In this document: positions 51,098-58,398 of the stretch, one piece after another
Position numbering within the stretch: position 1 is the stretch's first letter
Layout: every line of letters starts with the position of its first letter
NCBI RefSeq assembly: GCF_025263485.1
Contig: NZ_CP079863.1
Location: forward strand, 1,178,001-1,242,000
DNA: 64,000 bases
Direction: 5' to 3'
Source of the DNA: Mycobacterium sp. SMC-2
GTDB taxonomy: Bacteria; Actinomycetota; Actinomycetes; Mycobacteriales; Mycobacteriaceae
Notes under the pieces: model-generated
The model's database searches: none
The model's input: only the letters and a program-made list of their open reading frames with translations
What the model was told of the DNA's origin: nothing
Translations under genes and position numbers: made by a program

Positions 51098-52423
51098 ATG
51101 CGATGCACCGTCTTCGGCACCGGCTATCTGGGTGCCACCCACGCCGTCGGGATGGCGGAACTGGGACACGAGGTCGTCGGGGTCGATATCGACCCGGGGA
51201 AGGTCGCCAAGCTCGCCGGGGGTGACATTCCGTTTTACGAGCCCGGCCTGCGCAAGCTGCTAACGAAGAACCTGACGGCGGGGCGGCTGCGGTTCACCAC
51301 CGACTACGACATGGCGGCCGAGTTCGCCGACGTGCATTTCCTCGGGGTCGGCACGCCGCAGAAAAAGGGCGAGTACGGTGCCGACCTGCGCCACGTGTAC
51401 GCCGTCATCGACGCGCTGGTGCCTCGGCTGACGAGATCGTCGGTGCTGGTTGGCAAATCGACCGTTCCGGTGGGAACCGCGGCCGAGCTGAACCACCGGG
51501 CGGCCGCGCTGGCGCCGGGCGGCGTCGACGTCGAAATCGCCTGGAATCCGGAGTTCCTGCGCGAGGGCTACGCGGTGCGCGACACCCTGCATCCTGACCG
51601 GATCGTCCTTGGTGTGCAACAGGATTCGACCCGCGCCGAGGCGACGGTCCGCGAGCTCTACGGACCCCTGCTCGCCGAGGGCGTGCCGTTCCTGGTGACC
51701 GACTTGCAGACCGCGGAGCTGGTCAAGGTCTCCGCCAACGCCTTTCTGGCGACCAAGATTTCGTTCATCAACGCCATCTCCGAGGTGTGCGAGGCCGCGG
51801 GCGCCGACGTCAGCGTGCTGGCCGACGCGCTCGGCTACGACCCCCGCATCGGTCGCCAATTCCTCAACGCCGGCCTGGGTTTCGGCGGCGGCTGCCTGCC
51901 CAAGGACATCCGCGCCTTCATGGCCCGCGCCGGCGAGCTGGGAGCCGACCAGGCGCTGACGTTCCTGCGTGAGGTCGACAGCATCAACATGCGCCGGCGC
52001 ACCCGGATGGTGGAGCTGACCAGCGCCGCGTGCGGCGGCTCGCTGCTGGGCGCCAATATCGCCGTGCTCGGCGCGGCGTTCAAGCCGGAATCCGACGACG
52101 TGCGCGACTCGCCCGCGCTCAACGTCGCGGGGCAGCTGCAGCTCAACGGCGCCGCGGTCAACGTGTACGACCCCAAGGCGCTGGACAACGCGCAGCGGCT
52201 GTTCCCGACGTTGAACTACGCGGTCTCGGTCGAGGAGGCGTGCGAGCGCGCGGACGCGGTGCTCGTCCTCACCGAGTGGCGGCAATTCATCGACCTCGAC
52301 CCCGGCGACCTGGCCGACCGCGTGCGGGCCCGGGTCATCGTCGACGGCCGCAACTGTCTCGACGCTGTTCGCTGGAAGCGGGCGGGCTGGCGGGTGTTCC
52401 GGCTGGGCGCGCCGCGACCGTAG
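51098..52423 (+). CDS. udgA: UDP-glucose 6-dehydrogenase
   Basis: The 441-residue enzyme oxidises UDP-glucose to UDP-glucuronate with two NAD+ in the cytosol, supplying uronate for envelope polymers. It has the N-terminal Rossmann loop GTGYLGATHAVGMAELGHEV, the PVGTAAEL segment, the catalytic Cys in GFGGGC266LPKD, and a C-terminal Rossmann domain with GAAFKPESDDVRDSPAL. The length is normal. It matches Rv0322, which in M. tuberculosis also follows dcd directly; here three paralogous membrane-protein genes lie between them. Confidence 0.95.
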   Translation: MRCTVFGTGYLGATHAVGMAELGHEVVGVDIDPGKVAKLAGGDIPFYEPGLRKLLTKNLTAGRLRFTTDYDMAAEFADVHFLGVGTPQKKGEYGADLRHVYAVIDALVPRLTRSSVLVGKSTVPVGTAAELNHRAAALAPGGVDVEIAWNPEFLREGYAVRDTLHPDRIVLGVQQDSTRAEATVRELYGPLLAEGVPFLVTDLQTAELVKVSANAFLATKISFINAISEVCEAAGADVSVLADALGYDPRIGRQFLNAGLGFGGGCLPKDIRAFMARAGELGADQALTFLREVDSINMRRRTRMVELTSAACGGSLLGANIAVLGAAFKPESDDVRDSPALNVAGQLQLNGAAVNVYDPKALDNAQRLFPTLNYAVSVEEACERADAVLVLTEWRQFIDLDPGDLADRVRARVIVDGRNCLDAVRWKRAGWRVFRLGAPRP

Positions 52424-52428
52424 GGCCG

Positions 52429-52773
52429 CTAGCCACCGCTCGAAGACGGGTCCCAATTGCCCGTCGAGTCACTTTCCGCCATTCGCCGCAGCTGCTGAGC
52501 CATGGCGCGATCCTCTTCCGCGAACCGGCGGTGCGTGGCCGCGTGTTCCCGGTATTCATCGCTGCGACGCTCGTTGCGTTCGGCTGCTACTTCGTACGTG
52601 TTCGCCGTTCGGTCGTGGCTGGCGGCGGATTCGTCCACACTCTCGGCTGCGGATCGCTGGGCTGCCTGCGCCGCTTCCCGCGCTGCCTGGGCCTTTCGAC
52701 GGGCGCGGAATGCGGCTTCGGCAAGCGATTGAGCGTCCTGTTCGGCCTCAGCTTGGATATCGGCGCTAGACAT
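52429..52773 (-). CDS. Charged coiled-coil protein, 114 aa
   Basis: The highly charged, Ala/Glu/Arg/Gln-rich protein is nearly all helix (ARRKAQAAREAAQAAQR, EYREHAATHRRFAEEDRAM). No membrane helix, Cys or enzyme motif is seen. It is the last of three consecutive minus-strand genes of the same style, 6 bp after the previous stop, so the three are an operon. Its function is unknown; a scaffold or dispersed stress protein is possible. Its end abuts the convergent udgA stop. Confidence 0.65.
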   Translation of the reverse strand: MSSADIQAEAEQDAQSLAEAAFRARRKAQAAREAAQAAQRSAAESVDESAASHDRTANTYEVAAERNERRSDEYREHAATHRRFAEEDRAMAQQLRRMAESDSTGNWDPSSSGG

Positions 52774-52779
52774 CTGTCC

Positions 52780-53130
52780 CTACCGTTCGTCGGCGCGGCG
52801 TTCGGTGGCGGCCATCTCACGCCGGATGTTCGCCTGCTCGCGCTTGGCCCCCGCCCGCGTGCGTTCTTCTTCGTCTTCCGCACGCTGCAGCCGCTCCCGC
52901 TCCCGCTCGAGACCGGTGCCCTCCCGCTCGTCCGCCGCCACCTCACGCTGGTTCGCCAGCTGTTCGCGGTGGTTCGCGATTCGGTCCCGCTCGTCGGCGA
53001 TCCGGTCCCGCTCGTCGGCTAACCATTCGCGGTTTGCTAGTAGGGTCTCTCGGCGCTCAACCGCGTGTTCCCGCCGCTCCAGCTCGGCGTCGACTCCGGT
53101 GGATTCGTCGCTACGACGCTTAGCCGCCAT
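52780..53130 (-). CDS. Charged coiled-coil protein, 116 aa, ADERDRI repeats
   Basis: ATG 53130 (MAAKRRSDES) follows GGAGGAAAG, a strong ribosome-binding site; the longer open frame to 53493 is not needed. The chain is one long helix of heptad-like units: ADERDRIADERDRI at about 38-51, then NHREQLANQREVAADERE. More than half of the residues are charged. It overlaps the upstream gene by 11 bp. No family is recognised. Confidence 0.65.
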   Translation of the reverse strand: MAAKRRSDESTGVDAELERREHAVERRETLLANREWLADERDRIADERDRIANHREQLANQREVAADEREGTGLERERERLQRAEDEEERTRAGAKREQANIRREMAATERRADER

Positions 53131-53650
53131 GACGCTTTCCTCCGGCCCGTCGTGTCGCTTGCTGACATTGGTGTTCGGCCTGCTGCTGTGCGAGTCGGCG
53201 TTCGCTGGCGGCCTGCTCCCGTTCGACGTTGGCCTGCTCGCGTAGCACCGCCTCGTGTTGTCGTTCTCCCGTTGCGGCCGCCCGTTGCGCGCGCGCCGCT
53301 TCCTGACCCTCGGAATGACCCTGCACCACTTCGCGATTGTTGGCGGCGCGATCGCGTTCGTCTGCGATCCGTTCGCGCTCGTCGGCCAGCGCCTCGCGTT
53401 CGTCTGCGATCCGTTCGCGTTCGTCAGCCAGCGCTTCGCGGCGATTGGCCAGAATGGCGCGTGACTCGAGGTAGCGGACCCAGCGCTCAACACCCTCGGT
53501 CAGGCGCTCCCGCCGGGCCGCCACCAGCTCACGTTCGTGCGCGAGGTGCTCGCGCTCGTGCGCGATGCCCTCCCGCTCCTCGGCGATCCGTTCGCGCTCC
53601 AACGCGACGTTTTCGCGCTCCCGCGCGGTGCGGATGGCGGGCACGCCCAT
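53120..53650 (-). CDS. Charged coiled-coil protein, 176 aa, E-R-E-R repeats
   Basis: This protein starts at ATG 53650 (MGVPAIRTARERE). Repeating heptads include ALERERIAEEREGIAHERE, LADERERIADEREALADE and a Gln/Ala/Glu-rich end. Only a short segment with aromatic residues (GVERWVRYLESRAILANR, about 54-71) breaks the pattern. Opposite-strand frames through this region are artefacts of the repetitive codons. It is the first gene of the coiled-coil operon. Its function is not known. Confidence 0.65.
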   Translation of the reverse strand: MGVPAIRTARERENVALERERIAEEREGIAHEREHLAHERELVAARRERLTEGVERWVRYLESRAILANRREALADERERIADEREALADERERIADERDRAANNREVVQGHSEGQEAARAQRAAATGERQHEAVLREQANVEREQAASERRLAQQQAEHQCQQATRRAGGKRHGG

Positions 53651-53773
53651 GGTCGTCTCCAGTCGTGTGCGATCGTTTGATTGCAGCACGGCGCCGCACT
53701 CCGTCAATAGAGGCCGAAGTCCCCCTAGCCAGTGAGTCCTTGGTCGCACGCCCCGGCGAGTAGCCTGACCCGC

Positions 53774-54529
53774 GTGGACTATGCCGGCGCATTCCTCGAA
53801 GAGAACCGGGCATTTTCGGAGCTTCTCCGCGATGCCGACCAATCCAAGCCGGTGCCGACCTGCCCGGGGTGGAGCCTGAGTCAGCTCCTGCGCCACGTCG
53901 GCCGCGGCGACCGCTGGGCGGCGCAGATCGTGCGCGACCGGCTCGAGGAGTTTCTCGACCCCCGAACCGTCGAGGGCGGCAAGCCTCCACCGGATCCGGC
54001 CGACGCCATGTCCTGGTTGCATGGTGGCGCGCAGCTGCTGGTCGACGCCGTCGAGCTGACGGGTGCGGAAACGCCGGTGTGGACCTTTCTGGGGTCCCGG
54101 CCGGCGAACTGGTGGGTCCGCCGCCGCCTGCACGAGGTGGCGGTGCACCGGGCCGACGCGGCCATCGCCCTGGGGGCCGAATTCACGCTGGCCGCCGATG
54201 TGGCCGCCGACGGGATCACCGAATGGCTCGAGCGGGTCGCGATCCAGGCCGGCGGCGATGGGGCGACGCTCCCGCTCGAGGACGGCAACACCCTGCACCT
54301 CCACGCCACCGATCCCGGGCTCGGTGACGCCGGCGAATGGACGGTCGGCGTCGACCACGGCCGGATCACCTGGTCACACGAGCACGGCAAGGGCACCGCG
54401 GCGCTGCGCGGCGGGGCCACCGAGCTGCTGCTGGCCATCCTGCGCCGGGTGCCGCTCGCCGACACGGGCATTCAGCTGTTCGGCGACGAGGCGGTGTGGC
54501 AGAACTGGTTGGACCGTACCCCGCTCTAG
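53774..54529 (+). CDS. Mycothiol-dependent maleylpyruvate isomerase family protein (Rv0332-like)
   Basis: The 251-residue soluble protein of the DinB/MDMPI fold starts at GTG 53774 (MDYAGAFLEENRAF). The N-terminal four-helix bundle includes VPTCPGWSLSQLLRHVGRGDRW, the family hallmark P-x-CPGW...H. The later HEVAVHRADA supplies the other metal ligands, giving a H-x-E/H type metal site that uses mycothiol. The C-terminal domain is of the SCP2-like type. The reaction in mycobacteria is unknown. Location and size match Rv0332, before Rv0333 and rmlA. Confidence 0.85.
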   Translation: MDYAGAFLEENRAFSELLRDADQSKPVPTCPGWSLSQLLRHVGRGDRWAAQIVRDRLEEFLDPRTVEGGKPPPDPADAMSWLHGGAQLLVDAVELTGAETPVWTFLGSRPANWWVRRRLHEVAVHRADAAIALGAEFTLAADVAADGITEWLERVAIQAGGDGATLPLEDGNTLHLHATDPGLGDAGEWTVGVDHGRITWSHEHGKGTAALRGGATELLLAILRRVPLADTGIQLFGDEAVWQNWLDRTPL

Positions 54530-54565
54530 CCACGGCGGCGTGGCGCACACGGTAACTTGCACACC

Positions 54566-54940
54566 ATGACCACTTCGGAGATCGCCACCGTCCTGGCATG
54601 GCACGACGCGCTGAACGCCGGCGACCTGGAAACCCTGGTCGCGCTCTCCAGCGACGACATCGAGATCGGCGACGCGCACGGGGCCGCGCAAGGCCACGAG
54701 GCGCTGCGTCGGTGGGCCGCTTCCCGCCACGGCACGGCCGAGCTCGGCCGGATGTACGTGCACGACGGTGTCGTGGTCGCCGAACAGAAGGTCAGCGCCC
54801 CGGACGATCCGGGGGCCGTGACGACCGCCGCGGCGGCGTTCCGGGTGGTCCACGACCACGTCACCTCCGTGTTCCGGCACGAGGACCTGGCGTCAGCGCT
54901 GGCGGCCACCGAACTCACCGAATCCGATCTCGTCAATTGA
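54566..54940 (+). CDS. SnoaL/NTF2-like protein (Rv0333-like)
   Basis: The 124-residue protein has a cone-shaped NTF2 fold: an N-terminal helix ([20 protein letters not shown]), the strand [16 protein letters not shown], a helix [11 protein letters not shown] and four C-terminal strands. ATG 54566 gives 124 residues, the length of Rv0333. It follows the Rv0332-like gene by 36 bp and precedes rmlA by 22 bp, so the three may be cotranscribed. Such folds bind small hydrophobic ligands; the substrate is unknown. Confidence 0.8.
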   Translation: MTTSEIATVLAWHDALNAGDLETLVALSSDDIEIGDAHGAAQGHEALRRWAASRHGTAELGRMYVHDGVVVAEQKVSAPDDPGAVTTAAAAFRVVHDHVTSVFRHEDLASALAATELTESDLVN

Positions 54941-54962
54941 GCGTGGAATAGGGGAGCCACTC

Positions 54963-55838
54963 ATGCGCGGCATCATCCTGGCCGGCGGGTCCGGCACTCG
55001 CCTGCATCCGATCACCGTCGGCATCAGCAAGCAGTTGCTGCCGGTGTACGACAAACCGATGGTGTACTACCCGCTGTCCACGCTGATGATGGCCGGGATC
55101 CGGGACATTCTGGTGATCACCACCCCGCACGACGCGGCGGGCTTTCACCGGCTCCTGGGCGATGGTTCGCAATTCGGGATCAACATCACCTACGTGGCGC
55201 AGGAACGGCCCGAGGGCCTGGCGCAGGCCTTCGTCCTGGGCGCCGACCACATCGGCAATGACACGGTGGCTTTGGTGCTGGGAGACAACATCTTCTACGG
55301 ACCCGGGCTGGGCACCAGCCTGAGCCGCTTCCAAACCGTCAGCGGCGGAGCGGTTTTCGCTTACTGGGTGGCCAACCCGTCGGCGTACGGCGTCGTCGAG
55401 TTCAGTGACGACGGTACGGCGCTGTCGCTGGAGGAGAAACCCCAAACACCGAAATCCAATTACGCGGTGCCGGGTCTGTACTTCTACGACAACGACGTGA
55501 TCGAGATCGCCAAGGCCCTGAAGAAATCGCCGCGCGGTGAGTACGAGATCACCGAGGTCAACCAGATCTATCTCAGCCGGGGCAAGCTCTCGGTCGAGGT
55601 GATGGTCCGCGGCACGGCCTGGCTCGACACCGGCACGTTCGACTCCCTGCTGGACGCCAGCGACTTCGTGCGCACGCTGGAACGACGGCAAGGCCTGAAG
55701 GTCAGCGTCCCCGAGGAGGTGGCGTGGCAGCAGGGCTGGATCACCGACGAGCAGCTGGCCGCGAGTGCGCAGCGCCTGCTCAAGTCCGGGTACGGCGGCT
55801 ATCTGCTGGATCTGTTGGAGCGGAGCCGATTTCACTAG
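54963..55838 (+). CDS. rmlA: Glucose-1-phosphate thymidylyltransferase
   Basis: The 291-residue enzyme makes dTDP-glucose from glucose 1-phosphate and dTTP, the first step to dTDP-rhamnose for the arabinogalactan linker. It has the N-terminal signature [16 protein letters not shown], followed by [11 protein letters not shown]. The segments [32 protein letters not shown] and [14 protein letters not shown] are all present as in RmlA. AGGGGAGC lies before the ATG. Homologue of Rv0334; the product is expected to be essential. Its 3' end overlaps the convergent YibE/F gene by 59 bp. Confidence 0.97.
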   Translation: MRGIILAGGSGTRLHPITVGISKQLLPVYDKPMVYYPLSTLMMAGIRDILVITTPHDAAGFHRLLGDGSQFGINITYVAQERPEGLAQAFVLGADHIGNDTVALVLGDNIFYGPGLGTSLSRFQTVSGGAVFAYWVANPSAYGVVEFSDDGTALSLEEKPQTPKSNYAVPGLYFYDNDVIEIAKALKKSPRGEYEITEVNQIYLSRGKLSVEVMVRGTAWLDTGTFDSLLDASDFVRTLERRQGLKVSVPEEVAWQQGWITDEQLAASAQRLLKSGYGGYLLDLLERSRFH

Positions 55839-57042
55839 GCTTCGCCAGCACCGCGGCGATCGCCGTCGTCAGCGGCACCGACAGCGCCAGTGCGATGCCG
55901 CCCACCGCCGACCGGGCGATCTCGATGGCCACGCTCTCGCTCGTCAACACGTCGGCCAGCGAGCGGTTGGCCACGCTGAACAGCAGCAGCAGCGGCAGCG
56001 AACTCCCGGCGTAGGCCAGCACCAGCGTGTACACCGTGCTGGCGATGTGATCGCGGCCAACTCGGATGGCGCCCAGGAAGATCGCACGCCGCGACCCGCC
56101 GAGGCGGGCGAGCTCGAACACCGTCGAGGCCTGCGTCACCGTCACGTCGTTGAGCACGCCCAGCGACCCGATGATGAAGCCGGCCAGCAGCAGGCCGCCG
56201 ATCGACACGTTGCCCAAATACGCGCTGACGGTGGCGTTTTGGTCGTCCGACAATCCGGTCAGGTGGGCCAATTGAATTGCGGACCAAGATAATCCAGCGG
56301 CAATCAGCAGCGACGTAAGGGTGCCCAGCAGTGCGGCGCTGGTCCGCAGACTCACGCCGTGGGCCAGGTAGATGACCGCATAGAGGATGGCCGCCGCGGC
56401 CACCAACGCCACCGGAACCGCGGGCGCGCCGTCGCGCAAGGCCGGCAGCAAGAACACCACCAGCACCACGAACGCGACGACGATGCCCATCAGCGCGAGC
56501 AGCCCCCGCCAGCGCGCCACGGCGACGACCACCACCGCGAACGCGATGGCCAGGGCAACCAACGACCAGCGGCGTTCGAAGTCGTAGAACGCGTAGCTGG
56601 TGGCGCCCTGATCGTCGACCTGCCGAACGAGCCGAACATGGTCTCCCACCGCGAATTTCGGCTGTCCGGGGCCGGGCGAGGACTCCAGCAACGTGTTGGC
56701 CCCGGCGTTGGGCCCCGAATCGATCGCCACCTGGGTCAACACGCACCGCCCCGCGCCCGCCGGCGCCGGCTGCGGCGCGGTGGTGAGCACCTGGCTGACC
56801 GACGGGCTGCCACAGTCTCCGATGCCGGTGGACAGCACGTGCCCGGCCTGCGTGCTCACCGCGCCCCCGGCCGCGTTCTGGAACGGCATGGGGATGTCGA
56901 CGTGCTCCCGGCTGGGCCACAGCATGATGGCACCGGCCAGCACCGCCAGGCCGATCGCCACCAGCAGCCCGACGACGATCCTGGCGGGCAGCGACTCAAC
57001 GGGGGACGGACCGGACAGGCCGTGTGAGTGCGAATGCGTCAC
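55780..57042 (-). CDS. YibE/F family membrane protein
   Basis: The 420-residue polytopic protein starts at GTG 57042 (MTHSHSHG), with another GTG three codons earlier possible. It has a His-rich N-terminal tail, one membrane helix at about 20-43 and an extracytoplasmic domain of about 110 residues with two Cys (GDCGSPS, GRCVLTQ). At least seven more helices follow, with the YibE/F core [36 protein letters not shown] motif. The function of the family is not established; transport is usual guesswork. The frame stays open upstream into aspC, which is not real coding. Confidence 0.85.
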   Translation of the reverse strand: MTHSHSHGLSGPSPVESLPARIVVGLLVAIGLAVLAGAIMLWPSREHVDIPMPFQNAAGGAVSTQAGHVLSTGIGDCGSPSVSQVLTTAPQPAPAGAGRCVLTQVAIDSGPNAGANTLLESSPGPGQPKFAVGDHVRLVRQVDDQGATSYAFYDFERRWSLVALAIAFAVVVVAVARWRGLLALMGIVVAFVVLVVFLLPALRDGAPAVPVALVAAAAILYAVIYLAHGVSLRTSAALLGTLTSLLIAAGLSWSAIQLAHLTGLSDDQNATVSAYLGNVSIGGLLLAGFIIGSLGVLNDVTVTQASTVFELARLGGSRRAIFLGAIRVGRDHIASTVYTLVLAYAGSSLPLLLLFSVANRSLADVLTSESVAIEIARSAVGGIALALSVPLTTAIAAVLAKPSEIGSAPTDPADSRRTRT

Positions 57043-57077
57043 CCGGTCCACCGTAGAGGCGCCGGCTGCGAAGATGC

Positions 57078-58340
57078 TTACTGGCGATAGCTGACCAGGA
57101 AATTGCCCAGCCGCTCGATCGCCGCGGACAGGTCGCGGGCCCACGGCAGCGTCACGATGCGCAGGTGATCCGGTGCGGGCCAATTGAATCCGGTGCCCTG
57201 GGTCACCAGGATCTTCTCCTGCAGCAACAGGTCGAGGACGAGTTGTTCGTCGTCGGCGATGTCGTATACCTCGGGGTCGAGCCGGGGAAAGGCGTACAGC
57301 GCGCCCTCGGGCTTGACGCAGGACACCCCGGGGATCTCGTTGAGTTTCTGCCACGCGACGTCGCGCTGCTCGAGCAGCCGGCCGCCGGGCAGCACCAGGT
57401 CCTCGATGCTCTGGTGGCCGCCGAGGGCCACCTGGATCCCGTGCTGGGCGGGCACGTTGGGGCACAGGCGCATGTTGGCCAGCAGGTTGATGCCCTCGAT
57501 GAAGCTCTCGGCGTGGTCCTTGGGGCCGGTGATCGCCAGCCAGCCGGCGCGGTAGCCGGCGACCCGATAGGCCTTGGACAGCCCGTTGAAGGTGAGGCAC
57601 AACATGTCGTGGGCGAGTGAGGCCACGTTGATGTGCTTGGCGTCGTCGTAGAGGATCTTGTCGTAGATCTCGTCGGCGAGCAGCAGCAGTTCGTGCTTGC
57701 GCGCCAGTTCCACCATCTGGGTGAGGACCTCGCGGGTGTAGACCGCGCCGGTCGGGTTGTTGGGGTTGATGATGACCAGCGCCTTGGTGCGCTCGGTGAT
57801 CTTGGACTCCAGGTCGGCGATGTCGGGCTGCCAGGCCTGCGTCTCGTCGCACAGGTAGTGCACGGGGGTGCCGCCGGCCAGGGACGTCGACGCCGTCCAC
57901 AGCGGGTAGTCCGGCGACGGAATCAACACCTCGTCGCCGTTGTCCAGCAGGGCCTGCAGCGTCATCGTGATCAGCTCGGAGCACCCGTTCCCCAGGTAGA
58001 CGTCGTCGACGTCGAACCGGGGGAAGTCCTCGACCAGCTCGTAGCGGGTGACCACCGCCCGGCGTGCGGGCAGGATGCCCTGCGAGTCGGAGTACCCCTG
58101 CGCGTACGGCAGCGCCTGGATCATGTCGCGCATGATCACGTCGGGCGCCTCGAAGCCGAACGGCGCCGGGTTGCCGATGTTGAGCTTGAGGATGCGGTGC
58201 CCTTCGGCCTCCAGCCGCGCCGCGTGCTGGTGCACCGGGCCGCGGATCTCATACAGAACGCCCTGAAGCTTGGACGACTGCGCGAAGACACGCTGCCGGT
58301 GGTGAGCGGAAGCGTGCAGGGGCAGCTGATGAGTGGTCAC
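57078..58340 (-). CDS. aspC: PLP-dependent aminotransferase (Rv0337c/AlaA-like)
   Basis: The 420-residue class I aminotransferase acts in the cytosol on amino acids such as aspartate or alanine. Visible features are NIGNPAPFGFEAP, NGCSELI near 118-124, PNNPTGAV (193-200), ADEIYDKILYD and the PLP lysine K256 in FNGLSKAYRVAGYRAGW. The length fits the family and the position before the Fe-S oxidoreductase matches Rv0337c. The M. tuberculosis gene is named aspC, but the sequence type is also close to AlaA alanine transaminases, so substrate preference is open. Confidence 0.93.
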   Translation of the reverse strand: MTTHQLPLHASAHHRQRVFAQSSKLQGVLYEIRGPVHQHAARLEAEGHRILKLNIGNPAPFGFEAPDVIMRDMIQALPYAQGYSDSQGILPARRAVVTRYELVEDFPRFDVDDVYLGNGCSELITMTLQALLDNGDEVLIPSPDYPLWTASTSLAGGTPVHYLCDETQAWQPDIADLESKITERTKALVIINPNNPTGAVYTREVLTQMVELARKHELLLLADEIYDKILYDDAKHINVASLAHDMLCLTFNGLSKAYRVAGYRAGWLAITGPKDHAESFIEGINLLANMRLCPNVPAQHGIQVALGGHQSIEDLVLPGGRLLEQRDVAWQKLNEIPGVSCVKPEGALYAFPRLDPEVYDIADDEQLVLDLLLQEKILVTQGTGFNWPAPDHLRIVTLPWARDLSAAIERLGNFLVSYRQ

Positions 58341-58398
58341 GTAACTATGGTGCCACTACTGTCCACTGAAATTTGCCGTCGAGCGGCAAAATCCCAGC

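Noticed and set aside
53120..54358. A 412-residue minus-strand protein starting inside the Rv0332-like gene
   Set aside because: The upstream part overlaps a well-supported plus-strand enzyme gene; the real start is ATG 53650.
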